Positions 1 to 13,200 of a stretch of DNA of 64,000 nt are shown here, in pieces. Within the stretch, counting starts at the first letter, position 1; each line of letters starts with the position of its first letter. Source of the stretch: Prunella strophiata (lineage: Eukaryota; Chordata; Aves; Passeriformes; Prunellidae); contig JAZBQD010000015.1 in the NCBI GenBank assembly GCA_036583965.1, positions 71,216,330 to 71,280,329 of the forward strand, in the 5' to 3' direction. Under the pieces are notes generated by a model, which searched no databases, was not told the DNA's origin, and saw only the letters and a program-made list of their open reading frames with translations. A program made the position numbers and the translations under genes.

Positions 1-654
1 AGGAGAAGCAAAGACACAGGCTTGGTGTCAGAAATACACCTGAGATTACTCTTGACACCATCTGATCCAAGAATCTAAAAGTCTAACCATTTCTTCTTTG
101 TATTTACCAGATGGATTCCCTGTCCCTGGTTACCCATTTCAGATTTCCATTTTGCCAAAGGATCTTCTCCTGCACCTGAAGAAAAGCAGGAGCTGTGTAC
201 CAGTTTCTTAGCATTGAACATAACAGTATTGTCACCATAAAACATGACAACCTCAGAAACAGATCCAAAATGTTCCACAGGCTCTGAAATTGCATATTTA
301 TGTTGGGTTTTCATACCCCTCAGAGCCAGTGTCATCCTTCTGGCTGCTGAAACAGATCACAAAAACAGAAGGTCTGTGGGGGTCTGGCACATCAAATAGG
401 ACTGTGGGAGATGCTGAAAAGGGCACTGATGCTCACTGATGCTGGCTTGAGCTATTCAAAAATTCAGAGTGCAGCATTGTGAGAACTGGTGTGTTTGATA
501 GAGATGATGCCTGTCTGAAGAATGGGTGATTCTTAGCCAAATTCATCAAAGAATCTGAAGGCATAGTAACCCTGAGACATCATAAAAGTACACCCTATCT
601 TGAAACATAGTGGGGATAGAGCAGTAACTAAATTATAAGCACCTTGTAGAATCA
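1..654. other. AT-rich DNA without a recognisable gene
   Basis: No gene or repeat is recognised here. A minus-strand frame at 75-335 (86 codons) is open, but it has no recognisable domain and its length is expected by chance in DNA of this composition. Confidence 0.5.
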
Positions 655-804
655 GTTTAAGGAAACTTAAATATTCAAAAACCAGGTGGATGAGGCTCTT
701 TGGGATAAGGTTAAGTGTTGAACATGACAATGCTGGGTTAATCATTGGACTCAATGAATATAGAGGCCCTTTCCAACATTAACAGTTCTATGACTCTATG
801 ATTC
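655..804 (+). repeat. CR1 LINE fragment, 3' end
   Basis: This is the 3' terminal piece of a CR1 non-LTR retrotransposon. Seen in the sequence: a GGTTGGACTYGATG-like block near 743-756 (here ATTGGACTCAATGA), then CCCTTTCCAAC at 767-777, then the degenerate octamer-type terminal units TTCTATGACTCTATGATTC at 786-804. CR1 elements end in such short repeats rather than in poly(A), and most copies are 5' truncated, which fits a piece of about 150 bp. The upstream limit is uncertain because similarity fades before about 655. The copy is old and non-coding. Its presence indicates a sauropsid, most likely avian, genome. Confidence 0.8.
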
Positions 805-3052
805 CGTCATCTCCACTGAGACAGACATGCAGAACTGAAACACAAGTCCTTTAAGATTGTAGTTCAAAGCCAAAACTGGAGCCACACTAACACTCAAGAG
901 GCAGAATAGTGTTTTTTGTCATTTAATTTGTACACAGAGAATGCTGTATAATTAGAAAGAGATGCTTCCTATGCCCTCCAAAGCTACCTTTCCCGCACCC
1001 TTCACACAATAAATAACATATTGAAGACCAGATATATCTAGTGCAGTACATGAACCTAAGAAGACAGTTTTCTTTTTTTCTGGCTTAATTTAACAGTCTT
1101 TGTGTTAATACTTTTCACCCAGACCTGGTGTTCTGTTAGGAGAAGACAGAGAAAGCCCATTACAATCACCAGCATACTTGCTGCATTGCATCAAGGATTA
1201 AACCACTTTACAAATGCTCTCTTAGCTAATATAGTAAAATCTGTCAATACCTGTTGAACCTCAAAGATTGACTTTCTACCACAGGAGGTATAATATTTGC
1301 ATGAGGCTTACACTTCATTTTAGTTGTCATGGGCATTCTGTGAGACTCATGAAGTACTTGTCCTGTCACATGAAGATATTAAATACATTAAATGCTGGGC
1401 AATGACCCTCAGATTTAGTTATCATCTGCCTGCAGTGTCAAGAACTTGCAGATTTTAAAGAAGTATTTTCTCTCAAAACAGTGGTAGTACTAAAACCAAA
1501 GTTCACCTAAGTGCACGTGGAGAGGAAGAAAATGTTGCTTTAGGTTTTAGCAATGGCAGAGCTATAAAATAAGTTATATCTGTATGCACTACAGAATGAA
1601 AATAATTCACTAACAATCCCCGTCACAATGATAACCAATCACCAAAATGTCGAACAAAAGGCTGGAAAACTTTATTGAATCAGATGCTCGTCAGTCTTCT
1701 GACAAATGTGTCAGCTATGGGCATTTTAGTCAGCAATTTCAGTAACAACCAAATGGCCTTTTGTACACTGCACATGAAGAGAGCCTTCAATTGGCACAGA
1801 AAATAATAAATCCCAGGCTTTTGAACCTTTAGTTCTCACTCTTTTTTGGATGTGTTGGAAGAGATAAATGGGAGCTTTACCGATCTCCTTGCTCACATTG
1901 ATCCAGAATGTAATTTTATTCAAAAATTTTATAAATTGCATGCCTCATTTAAAAATCTGGAATCAGATGTTGCCTTCCAATGTAGGTCATCAGCACAATT
2001 CTCAGAGCAACTTCAAGACAGCAGGCTGTATGCACAGCATAACAATGCTCACAAATAACTACCCGGTGGCAAAGACATGCACACTGCATCAAAACCCAGT
2101 TTGAGGGATGAGCTGGAAATGTCCAGACCTAGAATGCTTTGAAGCTGTGTGCTTCATAAATGCACTGCTTTGGGCAAGGCATATGTATCAGCTGTATTTC
2201 TGTGGGTAAAACCTTGTCAATCACAGTCTGCTTAAAAAAAAAAAACAAAACACTACAACCCCCCACAAGTCACCTTTTCTCTCCAAATAACCACAAGGGA
2301 TGGAGTCAAACCAAATGAATAGTCTGTTTATCAGCAGTAATTCTGCCAATTTATTGAAATTATGCCAAGTTTACTCCAGATTCACATTGCAGCTTTGGTG
2401 AAAATCTGGATGTGCAGAACTCAGTCAAGGAAAAGGTGCCAGAAATATTATTTTCTAAAGTAAATTTTTGCACTTTTGATAACCCTGATCCCTGACATTC
2501 ATGTGTCCAGAGAACAAAAAAAGGAGGAGAAAAATGGACCTTTTCACACATGTATGCCAATTATGATTATCCAGGAGAAGTATCCTTCTACTGACAGGCC
2601 AGCTTGCTGCTGTTTCCTTACTCAACACCTAAACTACCACTTCATACTATCAGTATTTTAAAGGGAGAGGAAATAAATCTCTTGGGAGCTCTAGTATAAT
2701 GCTGGCACTTCTTAGCAAGACATATTAAAAAACAAAAGCTTCCAAAAAAAAAAAAAAATCTGGGCTCACAGAAATGACATATTGCTCAGGTTTATTTCCA
2801 GATGGCCCAGAAAGGATCAACTTGCAAGTCCAAAAGAGACTTGGTTCAGGAACTCCTGCTGTCACTTCTGTCAAGCAGTGCCCTTGTGATAAATTGTCTT
2901 CAGGGTTTGACAGAGACTGCTGTTTCTTACATTGCAGAGGGGAGCTCTGTATTCCATTATCTTTTCCCTGAATCTCTTAGAAATACTGAATGTACATTTA
3001 AGACAATACAGAAAAGAAAGAGAACTTATGAGTTTCTAAAAGTATATATCTG

Positions 3053-3054
<2 letters not shown>
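805..3054. other. Unique AT-rich DNA, no gene recognised
   Basis: Nothing beyond short homopolymers is visible, such as A15 at 2744-2758 and an A-rich run near 2233-2245. The overlapping plus-strand frames at 1846-2104 and 2774-3056 have no recognisable domain and overlap one another in different frames, which argues for chance. Confidence 0.5.
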
Positions 3055-3089
<35 letters not shown>

Positions 3090-3109
3090 AACAAAAAAAA
3101 ACCATAGTT
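3055..3109. repeat. Long A tract (A33) with interrupted A-rich extension
   Basis: An uninterrupted run of 33 A occupies 3055-3087, followed by CCAAC and a further A9 run. Avian CR1 elements lack poly(A) tails, so a tract this long is either a slippage-expanded microsatellite or the tail of a retrocopy made by another machinery. I saw no coding or structural-RNA sequence just upstream that would identify a retrocopy. Confidence 0.85.
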
Positions 3110-3213
3110 ACTGTAAAAGCTGTATATTGACAAATTTGAGTCCTGTAATTCAATTTGTTCATGTAACACAGCATACTAGAGTAGTAGTATTAAATCAGTA
3201 ACCTAACTGCACC

Positions 3214-3236
3214 TTTTTTTTTTTTTTATTTTACAG
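3214..3236 (+). repeat. T14 tract ending in a splice-acceptor-like TTTTACAG
   Basis: T14 at 3214-3227 is followed by ATTTTACAG, so the plus strand reads as a textbook polypyrimidine tract plus AG at 3235-3236. The sequence after it stays open for only about 20 codons and has no recognisable coding content. It is most simply a low-complexity tract that resembles an acceptor by chance. Confidence 0.6.
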
Positions 3237-6200
3237 AATTTGGTGTCTCAAATTGCTTTTCTTCTTGTTTTAGAAAATAAATTCTGCAGCTTACACACAG
3301 TAAACTGATAGCTGTTTTAAAATTGCAGTAGGGCAGAAACATATTGATTTGCTTTCAGTACACTGAAGTTGAGACAGGAATGCATAGATGTCTGCTGTAA
3401 GTCTTGCTATCAAAACTGTTTTCCTTCAGAAAGTACACCTATTATAATTAGAATAAATAGCACATAAATAGAATTCAATGCCATTGGGAAAGACTTACAA
3501 ACAAAGTAACTTTCCTCTTAACACAGATGAAAAATTCAGGAAATAAACAGCAAAACCTGAGTATTAAGAAATAAAAGCCTTTAAAAAAACCCCAAAAAAC
3601 TTACCTAAAAAATAAAAATAATATTTCAAATTATTCTCATATCCCTTTTTCCCTTTACAACATCAGACCTTCAAGAAAGGAAGATTTTCACACACCAAAG
3701 CTAAGCCAATGTTAAATTTGTAAGTAATAGCAGACTCCCAAGATCAAGAAGCCCCCAACTACAGCTTAGAATTATCATTCTTTAAATATTATGAAAGAGG
3801 CAAGCTGAACATCAGAGAAAAAAATAAAAAACTGTGAGAGAAGGAGGGAATTTATTCAGGCTTCTCATCAATCTACAAACACTAATTGATGAAAGTGATG
3901 TTCTCATAGCCATGCATTCCAATGAATGCTTCTAAACAGCCATTTACTCTGTAGTTACTTATGAACTTTATCAGAGCTTGACTTCAAATGCCATGTTAAG
4001 TGCTGTATTTCAAATGCAAAAGCAGAAATATAAATAGTTGCCCAATAAAGATGCTGATTTATATGAACTCATTGCAGCCATGATTACTTCAAAAAGATCT
4101 GCACATTCAGTTGCATGAGGAATAATTTAACTTGGAGAAAAAATGACTATAAAGCACTTTTAAAAAAACCCCCACAACTACCTGAGATTTGGATTTTTCA
4201 GCTACCTCTTTTGAAAAGAGACTGCAGGAGTGACCTCAAACAAACACTAAGTCAAAATAATCAGGGACCCTGGAAGAAGAGTGGAGAAAAGACTCAGAGT
4301 GAAGAGGCAATATGACATTTTTTGACCAAGCAGGCTTCACAGGAAACACATTAGTCAAAAATGTGGAAAAGATGAAAGGAAGAGAGTTCACTGAAGGTCT
4401 GGAAATACCATTCCCAGAAATGGGAATGGTGGGAAGTGACACCTGTTTTACAGGTCTGACAAATGTCTTCTCACAAAAAGTCATCCAAATCTTTCATTCT
4501 TTGAGTGAGTACAAATATGAAATATCTGAGCTGACCTTTTTTCTGCACTGCAACCTGCCACATCTTCCACTTGAATGCAAATATAATGTACTTGGTAATA
4601 TGAACTATTTCTTTGAATAGTTAACTATAATTTTCATTTGTGATAAATTTCAATAATTCTTTCTCCAAACTTAAGGGTTTGATCACAATTTGTACTCTTT
4701 GTGTTGCAAAAAATAAACACTGTCTACATCTGTCCTGCAGAGAGATGTGATGGAATGTCATGCTGGGGTTTGTGCCATAACTCAGAAGGTTGGGAGTTTA
4801 CTGTTTTGCAATAGTTATTCATATACCCACATTACCTAGAGCTGTTACCTGACCTTTTTCTGCCTTTTTCCTTCAAAGCATCAAGGAAGTCCTAGAACAT
4901 TTCTGAACTGCTACAATCCTTAGCATCCTGTCCCCTAATGCAATAAAATATACACACAAAACATGATTCTTTTCCCTTTGTGCATCTTCAGTTTCCCTGA
5001 GACACACTTAGAGCAGGATAAAATACATGCTCTTCACATTAATGCATTCAGAAGTACTCCCAAGAACAAATGGTGTTATCACAGATGTGCAATGTATCAT
5101 TTGATGGGTTACTGCAGAATGACCTGTTTTGTGATGAAGAATTAGGTGGTATCACCCATTCATCAGGAATTTTTCAGAATAGTTTCCATTTGCAGTTTCT
5201 TTTGGACATCATTTAGATGACTTCAACCTGGGAAAAGGCTGATACAGAGAAACAGCCCTATTTATTGAAACTATTTCTTGGAATTAATTCAAGAAATGGT
5301 GAATAGAAGGTTGCACAAAATAAATCACTTCTAACAAACAAAGAGCTTGAAGAAGTAATTGGACATTTGAAGAAAAGGTAGCATCAAACCAAGAAAAGAC
5401 CTGTCACGTCAGCCTACACAACCCTACTCTTACAACAAGAAGTATAAAGCCCAAAGGTGGCACAGGTGCAACTCAGCTGAAGCAGACATGCTGAGGAAGG
5501 AGTGGGGCGTGCTGGAGGTCCAGAAACCAGCAGTGATCATACAGATCTGAAATGCAAGGACTTTGCACTCCCTTGTGCCAACCATAAACAGCCCCCACTG
5601 TGGGAATCTGGTACTAACATCGATTACTTGATGGCTGTTCTGCACAATAAAAAATAATTTATCATACCATGACCCCCGCTCCTCTGACCGGCATGACAGA
5701 AATGGAACAAAATGAAACCTTTGTCTCAGATAGTGAGAAATAAACAGAAATAAGTCAGAAAATAGATGTGTTTGCAGTTTTGCTCATCTCTGAAGTCAAA
5801 CAGCAGAAGACATCCCAAAATTTTAGATTTCCATGCCATACAAGCAAATAAAGGTATTCAAGAGGAAGCCTTATGGTTTCGCTAAGGTGTGTCTGAGAAT
5901 AAGAAGAGCAATTCCCAGACTATGTCATATATTTCAGTTAAAAAGAGAAACTCATCATATCTTGCTTACTTACAGACTTTATTCAGGAATATTTTTTGTA
6001 AGCAGTAAACTTCAATCAGGGATTTGACTGAAATTTCTGTAGATAGGAGTCTTTGAAGCCACTATACAATACTGTGAGACAGATAATCAAATAAATTATG
6101 TACTCTTTTCTCTGGAGTCTAAAAGTAATATGACTCCTTTAAAGAAGGCAAATGACACTGTAAAATGCAAAAACATTGATTAAACACAAAAAAATGTTCA

Positions 6201-7184
6201 AGACAACAAATCAGGATTTTAAAATTAATAAAAATAGAGCTCGGAAGACCTGTCCTGATTAAATACTCTTTAACATGCATTTAGACAGGAAAGACTTTTG
6301 CTTAGGCAGGAAAATGGTATTTCAACATAGGTTGCCAAGATGCCTCCTCCATTTGTCCTTCATGAAAAGACTATCCTTTACCTTTCCATTTGGATTGGTC
6401 TCCTATTCTTTGGATACCACTCCTTAAAATTAGGCTGCTTGTCTTAATGGCTATGCAAGTCAGGGATTTTCTGTCAATATTCTGGTAAAAAGTTCACTTG
6501 CACCAGTCATGCACACACATTTATCCTTAGATTGCAACCAGCATTGGTTTCTGATGAAAAGAAGTGAACTTGCATAATGAAGATCACAGGAACTAGAGGA
6601 CCTATTGATTTATTTTTGCCCACCTAATTTAAAAGACAGCATGAAAAAAGCCAAACGGATTTGAGCTTCTTGTTCTCCTGCTTTCATACCGGAAATGAAG
6701 AAAGGTCATGAGCACATGTGAGAAAAGATGTACATTTTGGAAAAATATGATACAAGTAATGTCAAAGTTTATGATTATCCATGTTTAAAGGACTTTTTGG
6801 AGTGCATGAGAACATTCACTGCAATTAAATGAAATGGATGAGAAACCTATATATTTGAAAAGGTTTTTATAAAACATAAAACAAGTAACAAACAAGTTGC
6901 AATAAGACTAAAAACCAGACTTATTTCTACAATAAAAAAATAACAGAAAACTCAAAAAAGTCCTCCAGACCCTTAGAAAACTCATAGAAGAAATTGGAAG
7001 GAGAGGATCATGTTTCCTATTTTAAATTTTACTTAATGTGCTTCTCATAAGACAAAGGAAGAAGCTATGTTACTTATCATATGGAAGAATTGTCTTCTAA
7101 AAATAGACACATCTTGTTCCCCAAAAACTTCAGCCAAACTAAGGAGCAGCACAGAACTAATCTGACAGAGTTTGAAGACTGAAG
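3237..7184. other. Unique AT-rich DNA, no gene recognised
   Basis: No exon, RNA gene or interspersed repeat is recognised. A plus-strand frame at 4312-4620 (102 codons) has no identifiable domain and is also open on the opposite strand. A perfect inverted repeat at 4407-4430 is listed separately. Confidence 0.5.
4407..4430. repeat. Perfect 10-bp inverted repeat with GAAA loop
   Basis: The arms ACCATTCCCA (4407-4416) and TGGGAATGGT (4421-4430) are exact reverse complements separated by GAAA. The left arm plus loop contains TTCCCAGAA (4411-4419), which fits the STAT pattern TTC-N3-GAA. Each arm carries CATTCC/GGAATG, the core of TEAD (MCAT) sites. Whether any factor binds here is inference; the palindrome itself is directly visible. 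Confidence 0.85.
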
Positions 7185-7236
7185 ACACATATATATCTGT
7201 GTTTTCACAGACACATATATATATATATATACACAT
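7185..7236. repeat. Interrupted (CA)n/(TA)n microsatellite
   Basis: Two ACACATATAT-type blocks are present at 7185-7196 and 7211-7236, separated by TCTGTGTTTTCACAG. The second block holds about eight AT units flanked by ACAC. This alternating purine-pyrimidine tract is typical of a polymorphic vertebrate microsatellite. Confidence 0.9.
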
Positions 7237-10200
7237 CACTTTAATGCCCACCTGTTCAGAATAAGGTTAAGGGCATAAAGTTATGACTTTTCAGAGTCTA
7301 TCCTCTGATAGGTTTCAGCATTACAGCTTGCAAGCAGTAAAGGACTAGATACTGATGAGACAGAAGATGAGAAATATCTGTCAGGCACTGTTTTATGCAA
7401 AACTGGTATTTTATCATAATTTCCACATACACTCTAGTGTGTAGATGCTTGTAAGTGTACTGCTGTCACTGCTATCCTTTCTTCAGATACAGTGTGTATC
7501 TGCTGAAAGAACATCTATGCTTCACATATAAAATCCAGTTTATATTTAGTTTTCTGTTGATTTATAATGTTAGGCCTTCAGCCACAAGTTAGATGCAGTT
7601 GTCTTTGTAAATACTTTCACTTTGAGATGGAGGGTGCCTACACTGAGCTTAATGCTCAGATCTATGAAGGGATTAACCACAGAGGTGCTGAGGCCCAGTG
7701 ACCCCAGCACTGCCATAGATACAGATCACAAAAAAATCTCACAGGGGGAACAAACATCCCCATAGTGAAATTCACAGAAGTGCTAGCGCCCTGGGCTAAG
7801 CACCCAAGCCAAGGCTACAATGAAATACGTGCTTCTACTTTGAACTCATATCTGAAAAATTTTATCCTGGATGTACTCTTGAAAAATAGAGGCTGAGAAA
7901 AAAAAATAGTCAAAAAACCACCTGGTAGCTTGGACAGTGAGGATAATTTTTTATTTAAATCATATTCAGAGCACCCTTATCTAAGTGGATCTCTATCTAT
8001 TTTGTCCCTCCCAAAGGTGACTCATGGATTATGCATGCAGAGAGAGAGATGGGCTTGGGATCCCTCCCACTGGTATTCCCAGGAGAAAAGATCTTCAGCA
8101 ATGCTTACATATAGATACAGTCCCAGTGTGGACATATTTACAAAGAAAAATGAAATTTTGGCTTCTCTTCAGAACTGGAAGGAAGAGAGCAGTATGTCTA
8201 GTATTGATCACCATTTTTTGACTTAAAAGAGACTTCCTGGAAAAAAAAACTAAGACTGATTAGACAAAAGACTGAATTGTGTTCATTTACACTATGTATA
8301 TGTGCATGTGCATGCATGTTCATACTCTAGGTGAAAATAAATGCAGCAAAAATAATCTCAGTATTAACATGATTCAGAACAAACTTCTCTCTATGCCCAC
8401 AGCAGACAGTAAAATAAGTAACCACAGCAAGGAAGAGTCAGTCAGGGTATTAGAAAAACAATAAGAATATTCAGATGTGAAAATCTGTGGTAGAATCTCT
8501 ACTATTGGAGACAACTAGAACAGATCAGCTGATCATCTGTTAGCTTAAAACATACAGCTGAAATCCATTTAGAAGGAGGGGAAATCTATTATGGAAGGAG
8601 AGTGAATTATTTGGCCTCCTGAGATGTGTTCTAGCCCTATTTTTTTATTGATGATGAAGGAAACAATGCTGAAGGAGAGCTTTGCTACAAGAAATATTAG
8701 GAACATTTTGTTTCTGTGACTGATTCCTAGCTCAGTAGGGTATGTTTTTGTGCAGTGGTAAGGTTGTATGAATAAAAAAATGTTGGTTTAGCTAACCTGG
8801 AGACCTCTTCTTGTGACAATTTGTCAAACATACACAAAACTTGCAGCAGGAAGTTTTGACTAGGAAAAACCTAGTCATGTGATCAGATAGCCTTAAATAA
8901 TTTGTGTGCCCACAAACAGTGGCCAAATCTTCCTATGTCTGCCTGGAATTTTGGCATAGCACGTAATGTAAGCCCCCAGTCTCCACAACACCAGCAGTTA
9001 AATAAAGGTTGGCTAAGCCACAGAATCCTCCCTAATGCCACCACACATGAGTTACCAAAGAAGTGTCCATTCTCATGAGCAAAGTGTCTCCATTCTGAAA
9101 TGCACCCAGGGAAAGTCTCCCAGATGATGTAAGCATTGACTGATCTAGTCCAGTCACATTTGTTATAATCAGTTTTTCATCCCCACTACAGGGAATTTAT
9201 TTGTCCCTGAAATTACCACTTGGTTTCTGGGTACATTGTAAGTGCTTTCAACTAGGCACAAAGGGTAAAGTGTTCTAAGATTATTAGATAATTTTTGAAA
9301 AAGCAATGTTGGTGTTCTTCACATTGTAGAGCAAAAAAGTGCAGATTCATTTTTGCAGAAAGATATCCCTTTTATTAGCTGGAGATTTGACTGGCCTAAA
9401 CACACTTGATCTAAAATTGTCTTTTCTGTTGAAGCCTGTCAGAGATCAAGAGATATTTACAGGATATTTTCAAACACCTACTCAAAGAAAGTTATTTTAT
9501 ACAATGTTTCTAGTTTAGCTGGAAGAGACACCAGTCTTAGTCTAAAGCAGATTGTGTCACTTTTCTCTGTGCTCCTTTGTGCACTGGTGAGGAAGTTAGT
9601 GCTGAATTCCAGCCTTAGGACAGGTCTTTCCTCCAGGAGCAAAATAACATGCCTAACTCAGGGCCATGAAAATGAGTACAATGTCTAATCTGATTGATGT
9701 TCCTCCTGCATGGATAAGGGACTAATTATGCTGATTAACATAAAGTGCCCTTAGACCCAGATTTTATAGTAAACCTTATTTGAAAACAATTCACTTTATT
9801 CCCAGTGGAGAAATCAAGATGTTATATTTTAATGGGGAAATCCATTGAAGAATCTATTTTCACTCTCTCTGGTTTTTCTTCAGTGTTCATATGTCATGTC
9901 TCGATTGTAAAAATCCCTTCTCAGGCCCATTTATCTTCTGATAAGTGGTTACCCATTTTTCCAAAGCTAACTTGTTTTACAACCTGTTATTACTTTCCTT
10001 TAGTTGTATTTGTGGGAACCAGTAAAACCTAGTTCTCAATGGTCATTTAAGATCACTGCTTTTCTAACTAATCTAGGAAAGTGGGAATTAGATTTCCATG
10101 TATCTAATATAGCTTGGTTTTCGAATGATGAGAGTTTTCAAGGTCTTAACTCTTTAGATTGTTTTTTAAGTATTAGAAGTAAAATGAAAGATAGGATTAA

Positions 10201-13200
10201 ATAATCAACATCATCTTTAAGGCATCTGAAGCTTTCTCTTAGCTTCATTCTTATGCACAGAATAAGAAAACCTTAAGTAATTCAGTTCCTTGCCTCCCTG
10301 TTGTATCCAAGGTAAGAATAAATATCTATAAGGATAAGTACTACCACACCCTAGCTCAAGTCCATTTTATGTTTTTACCCAGTCACAGCTTATACTTTAT
10401 AATGGAATGCAGTGCAACTAGTAATGATACATGTTCAAATAGGACTTGTAGAGGTGGTAAGCAAAATTGCCTGTGACCTGCTGCAGGGTTAGAACAAAAT
10501 CTAATTAATTGCTTATTAAAACTGTTCATGGTGGTTATGCATAAACAACCAGGATTTGCATATACATTCACTCTTCAGGTTTAATTTAAGCCCAACAATG
10601 ACATTTACTGGAATATTCGAAAATACAAAAACTATATAAGGTTAGATAGCAAATAGGATAGGTATGGTACATTTCTTGATTCCCTTACTGGTAACAACCA
10701 AATAGAAACAAAAAACCTGTTGTAGAGTATGTGAGACTTGCTAATTCAAACACAAGATTCATTGGCCATGGCTCCAGCAGTAGAAGCCATCCTTAATTAA
10801 TGACGCCTAAAACATACTGCAAAAATGAAATTAATTTAATTATGAGAATTTTCCTGACAGCTTTACATTGTTCTATCCAGTAAGTTCAAAAAAGTGTTAA
10901 TAACAGTTTAAAAAGTGAGACAGAGTAGATCAGCACTTGATCTGCAAAAGTAAAATAACTAGGGAACTGAATGAAAAAGTAGGTAAAAATATAGAAAGAA
11001 AAACCATGAAGCAGCTCAAACTTAACAAGAAAATATGAAGTTAGTCTACGCAATAAAGACAAGATGATGCAGCATTTTTATATAATTTTGGAGTTTTCTA
11101 CAAGTTTAAATATTAGCAAAGTAGAATAATACAACTTTCATACAATCATCACACTTTCATTTGGTAGGAAAGAACATAAATAATGCATGAACAATCCATT
11201 AAACATTTCTGGTTCCAAAAATTATTGTATCTTATAGGCAGTCAAAATATGAAAGTCAGTTTCATGAGCACTGATCATTTACACTGTTTAAGGCACTGTA
11301 ATTTTATATTCTGGATACATATAATTAGGTAAGAAGTTGTAAAATATAATCCCATGCTCTGTGGCAGTGTGACTAGGATTAAGTATATAAATGAGTTTTG
11401 ATTGTTTAAATGTTAATTATTTCTAATTACTAATCAATTAATGCATTTCTGTTTTGTTTTTAAAAAAAAAGGCCATAAAAGCTTTGTCATTTTCTTATTA
11501 AATCAATATTCTATAAACTCTTTCAATGCTTACATATAAAAAGTGGTTTTGCCCATTTTTCTTATTAATATCTTTTTTCATAAAGAGCCCTAGTGCACCT
11601 AAAAATACCATTCAGGAGAAAAATGTAAGAATATAAATAAGGCACCATGCCCTACTACTCAGACAGTAGCATCACACATTTTCACATAATGGTTGCTTAG
11701 AATCTTAGTAGCACTTAGAAAGTCACAGCTTCTAACAACATGTCAGCAACTAGCAGGCACTGTCAAAAAAAAAAAAAAATCAGGACAAATTGACAGCTAT
11801 CAGAGCAGCAGATGTGCAGTTCAAAATCTCTGATTTCCTACAGCTATATTGTGGGTGGAGAAGGCTGTTGAGAATGAAGTAACATGAAAAGCTTCTAACT
11901 CTCTCCAAGCACTAAGCAGACAATGTGGTTCCTTTTGAATACTCTGCAGCACACTGCATCCAGCATCAGTCAAAGCTGGAGCACTGCTGTCATCTACAAT
12001 GCCAGTGTCTCTGTTTAGGCATGCCAGAGCAGTGACATTCTGGAATTCTCTTGCACATGATAACCACAATCCACACAAACTGCCTCTGTGGGCCTCAAAG
12101 AGCACCTGTACCATTTTCTGTTAGTTTGTCCCTCAATGTGTGTTAACATCAATGAATAAATAGAAAATTTAGCAAAGTATTAGAAGAACCTGGAGTTTGA
12201 TGGAAAAACAAGATTCAACAACCTATAAGAGCCACCAGAACCACCATCTTTTATAACTGTTTGCAATCTCCAACACCTTAACACCTTCACTGAGGGGGTT
12301 ATTTATTTATTTTTCTCACAGTAATCAAACAATTAATGAGTATTGCCCTGTCTTATACTAGTAACATGAAAACTTTATTGCCTTTCCTATGTCAAAATGT
12401 CAAAGCTTGGCACAGCAGAATTTACTAGTGGTGGAGTCATTCTTGATCACGACCCCACTGCCACAGATATAAATCACAAGCAATATCCATTCCTCTTCCT
12501 GTTTTGCCCACTTTGGCTCAGCAGCATGGCAAGCACCTTAACATTTTCTGACAAGTATAGCTTTCTTATTAAAAAAAAGAAAAGAATTTTCTATATGTAA
12601 GGGCTGTGAAATTCTTCTACTGACCACCTTGATCCTTCTTTACAATATTTTAAAACAGTTTGGAACAGCAGCACCATCATGAAACACATGCCTTAAATTG
12701 ACATGTCTGAGACACAAAAGGTTTCAAAACTCATTTACATGTACTAAATTGGTGCATGCCTACAAACAACATTTGGCAGGCTTGGCAGAGCTGATTAAAC
12801 TTTGCCTGTGCTCTGGCTCTCCCCAGTCTCTCTCAGTATCTGTTGTCCTCTGTGAGTGATGCAAGCTATTGTATAAAATCAAAGGGCTACAAAGATGGCA
12901 TACAAAATATCTCAAAGCAAGCAACTTACTTGCTTTTAAAGTAGGCTGTGCTATTTTGCTGAAAGAAAAAGCCCTTACAAACCAATCTTTTTCCCTCTGC
13001 GTGTGAAGTAGACATTACGGTTTTTACCTTTACTGTGTCAGACACAGAAGTTACAGACGTTGTAGCATCATTAATTTATTATTTAGGTTTCATTGATAGG
13101 CCCAAGAAGATTCAAAAAAACCAGAATAAATGCTTTATGTAGATATAAGTTCAATTGCCAGTATTCCCTGGTTGGGATTTTCTTCAGGATGGAACACATA

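Noticed and set aside
75..335. 86-codon minus frame followed by a GTAAAT donor-like site
   Set aside because: No identifiable domain, no acceptor of quality, and a stop directly after the supposed donor. Chance is sufficient.
3214..3300. Exon beginning after TTTTACAG at 3236 on the plus strand
   Set aside because: The acceptor is strong only because of a T14 run; the following frame closes within about 20 codons and no good donor is present.
8857..8877. Rho-independent terminator
   Set aside because: The genome is eukaryotic, the stem is short and AT-containing, and no T run follows.
10554..10561. Octamer ATTTGCAT (POU site) as a regulatory feature
   Set aside because: The same octamer occurs at several other places in the window, as expected by chance in AT-rich DNA.
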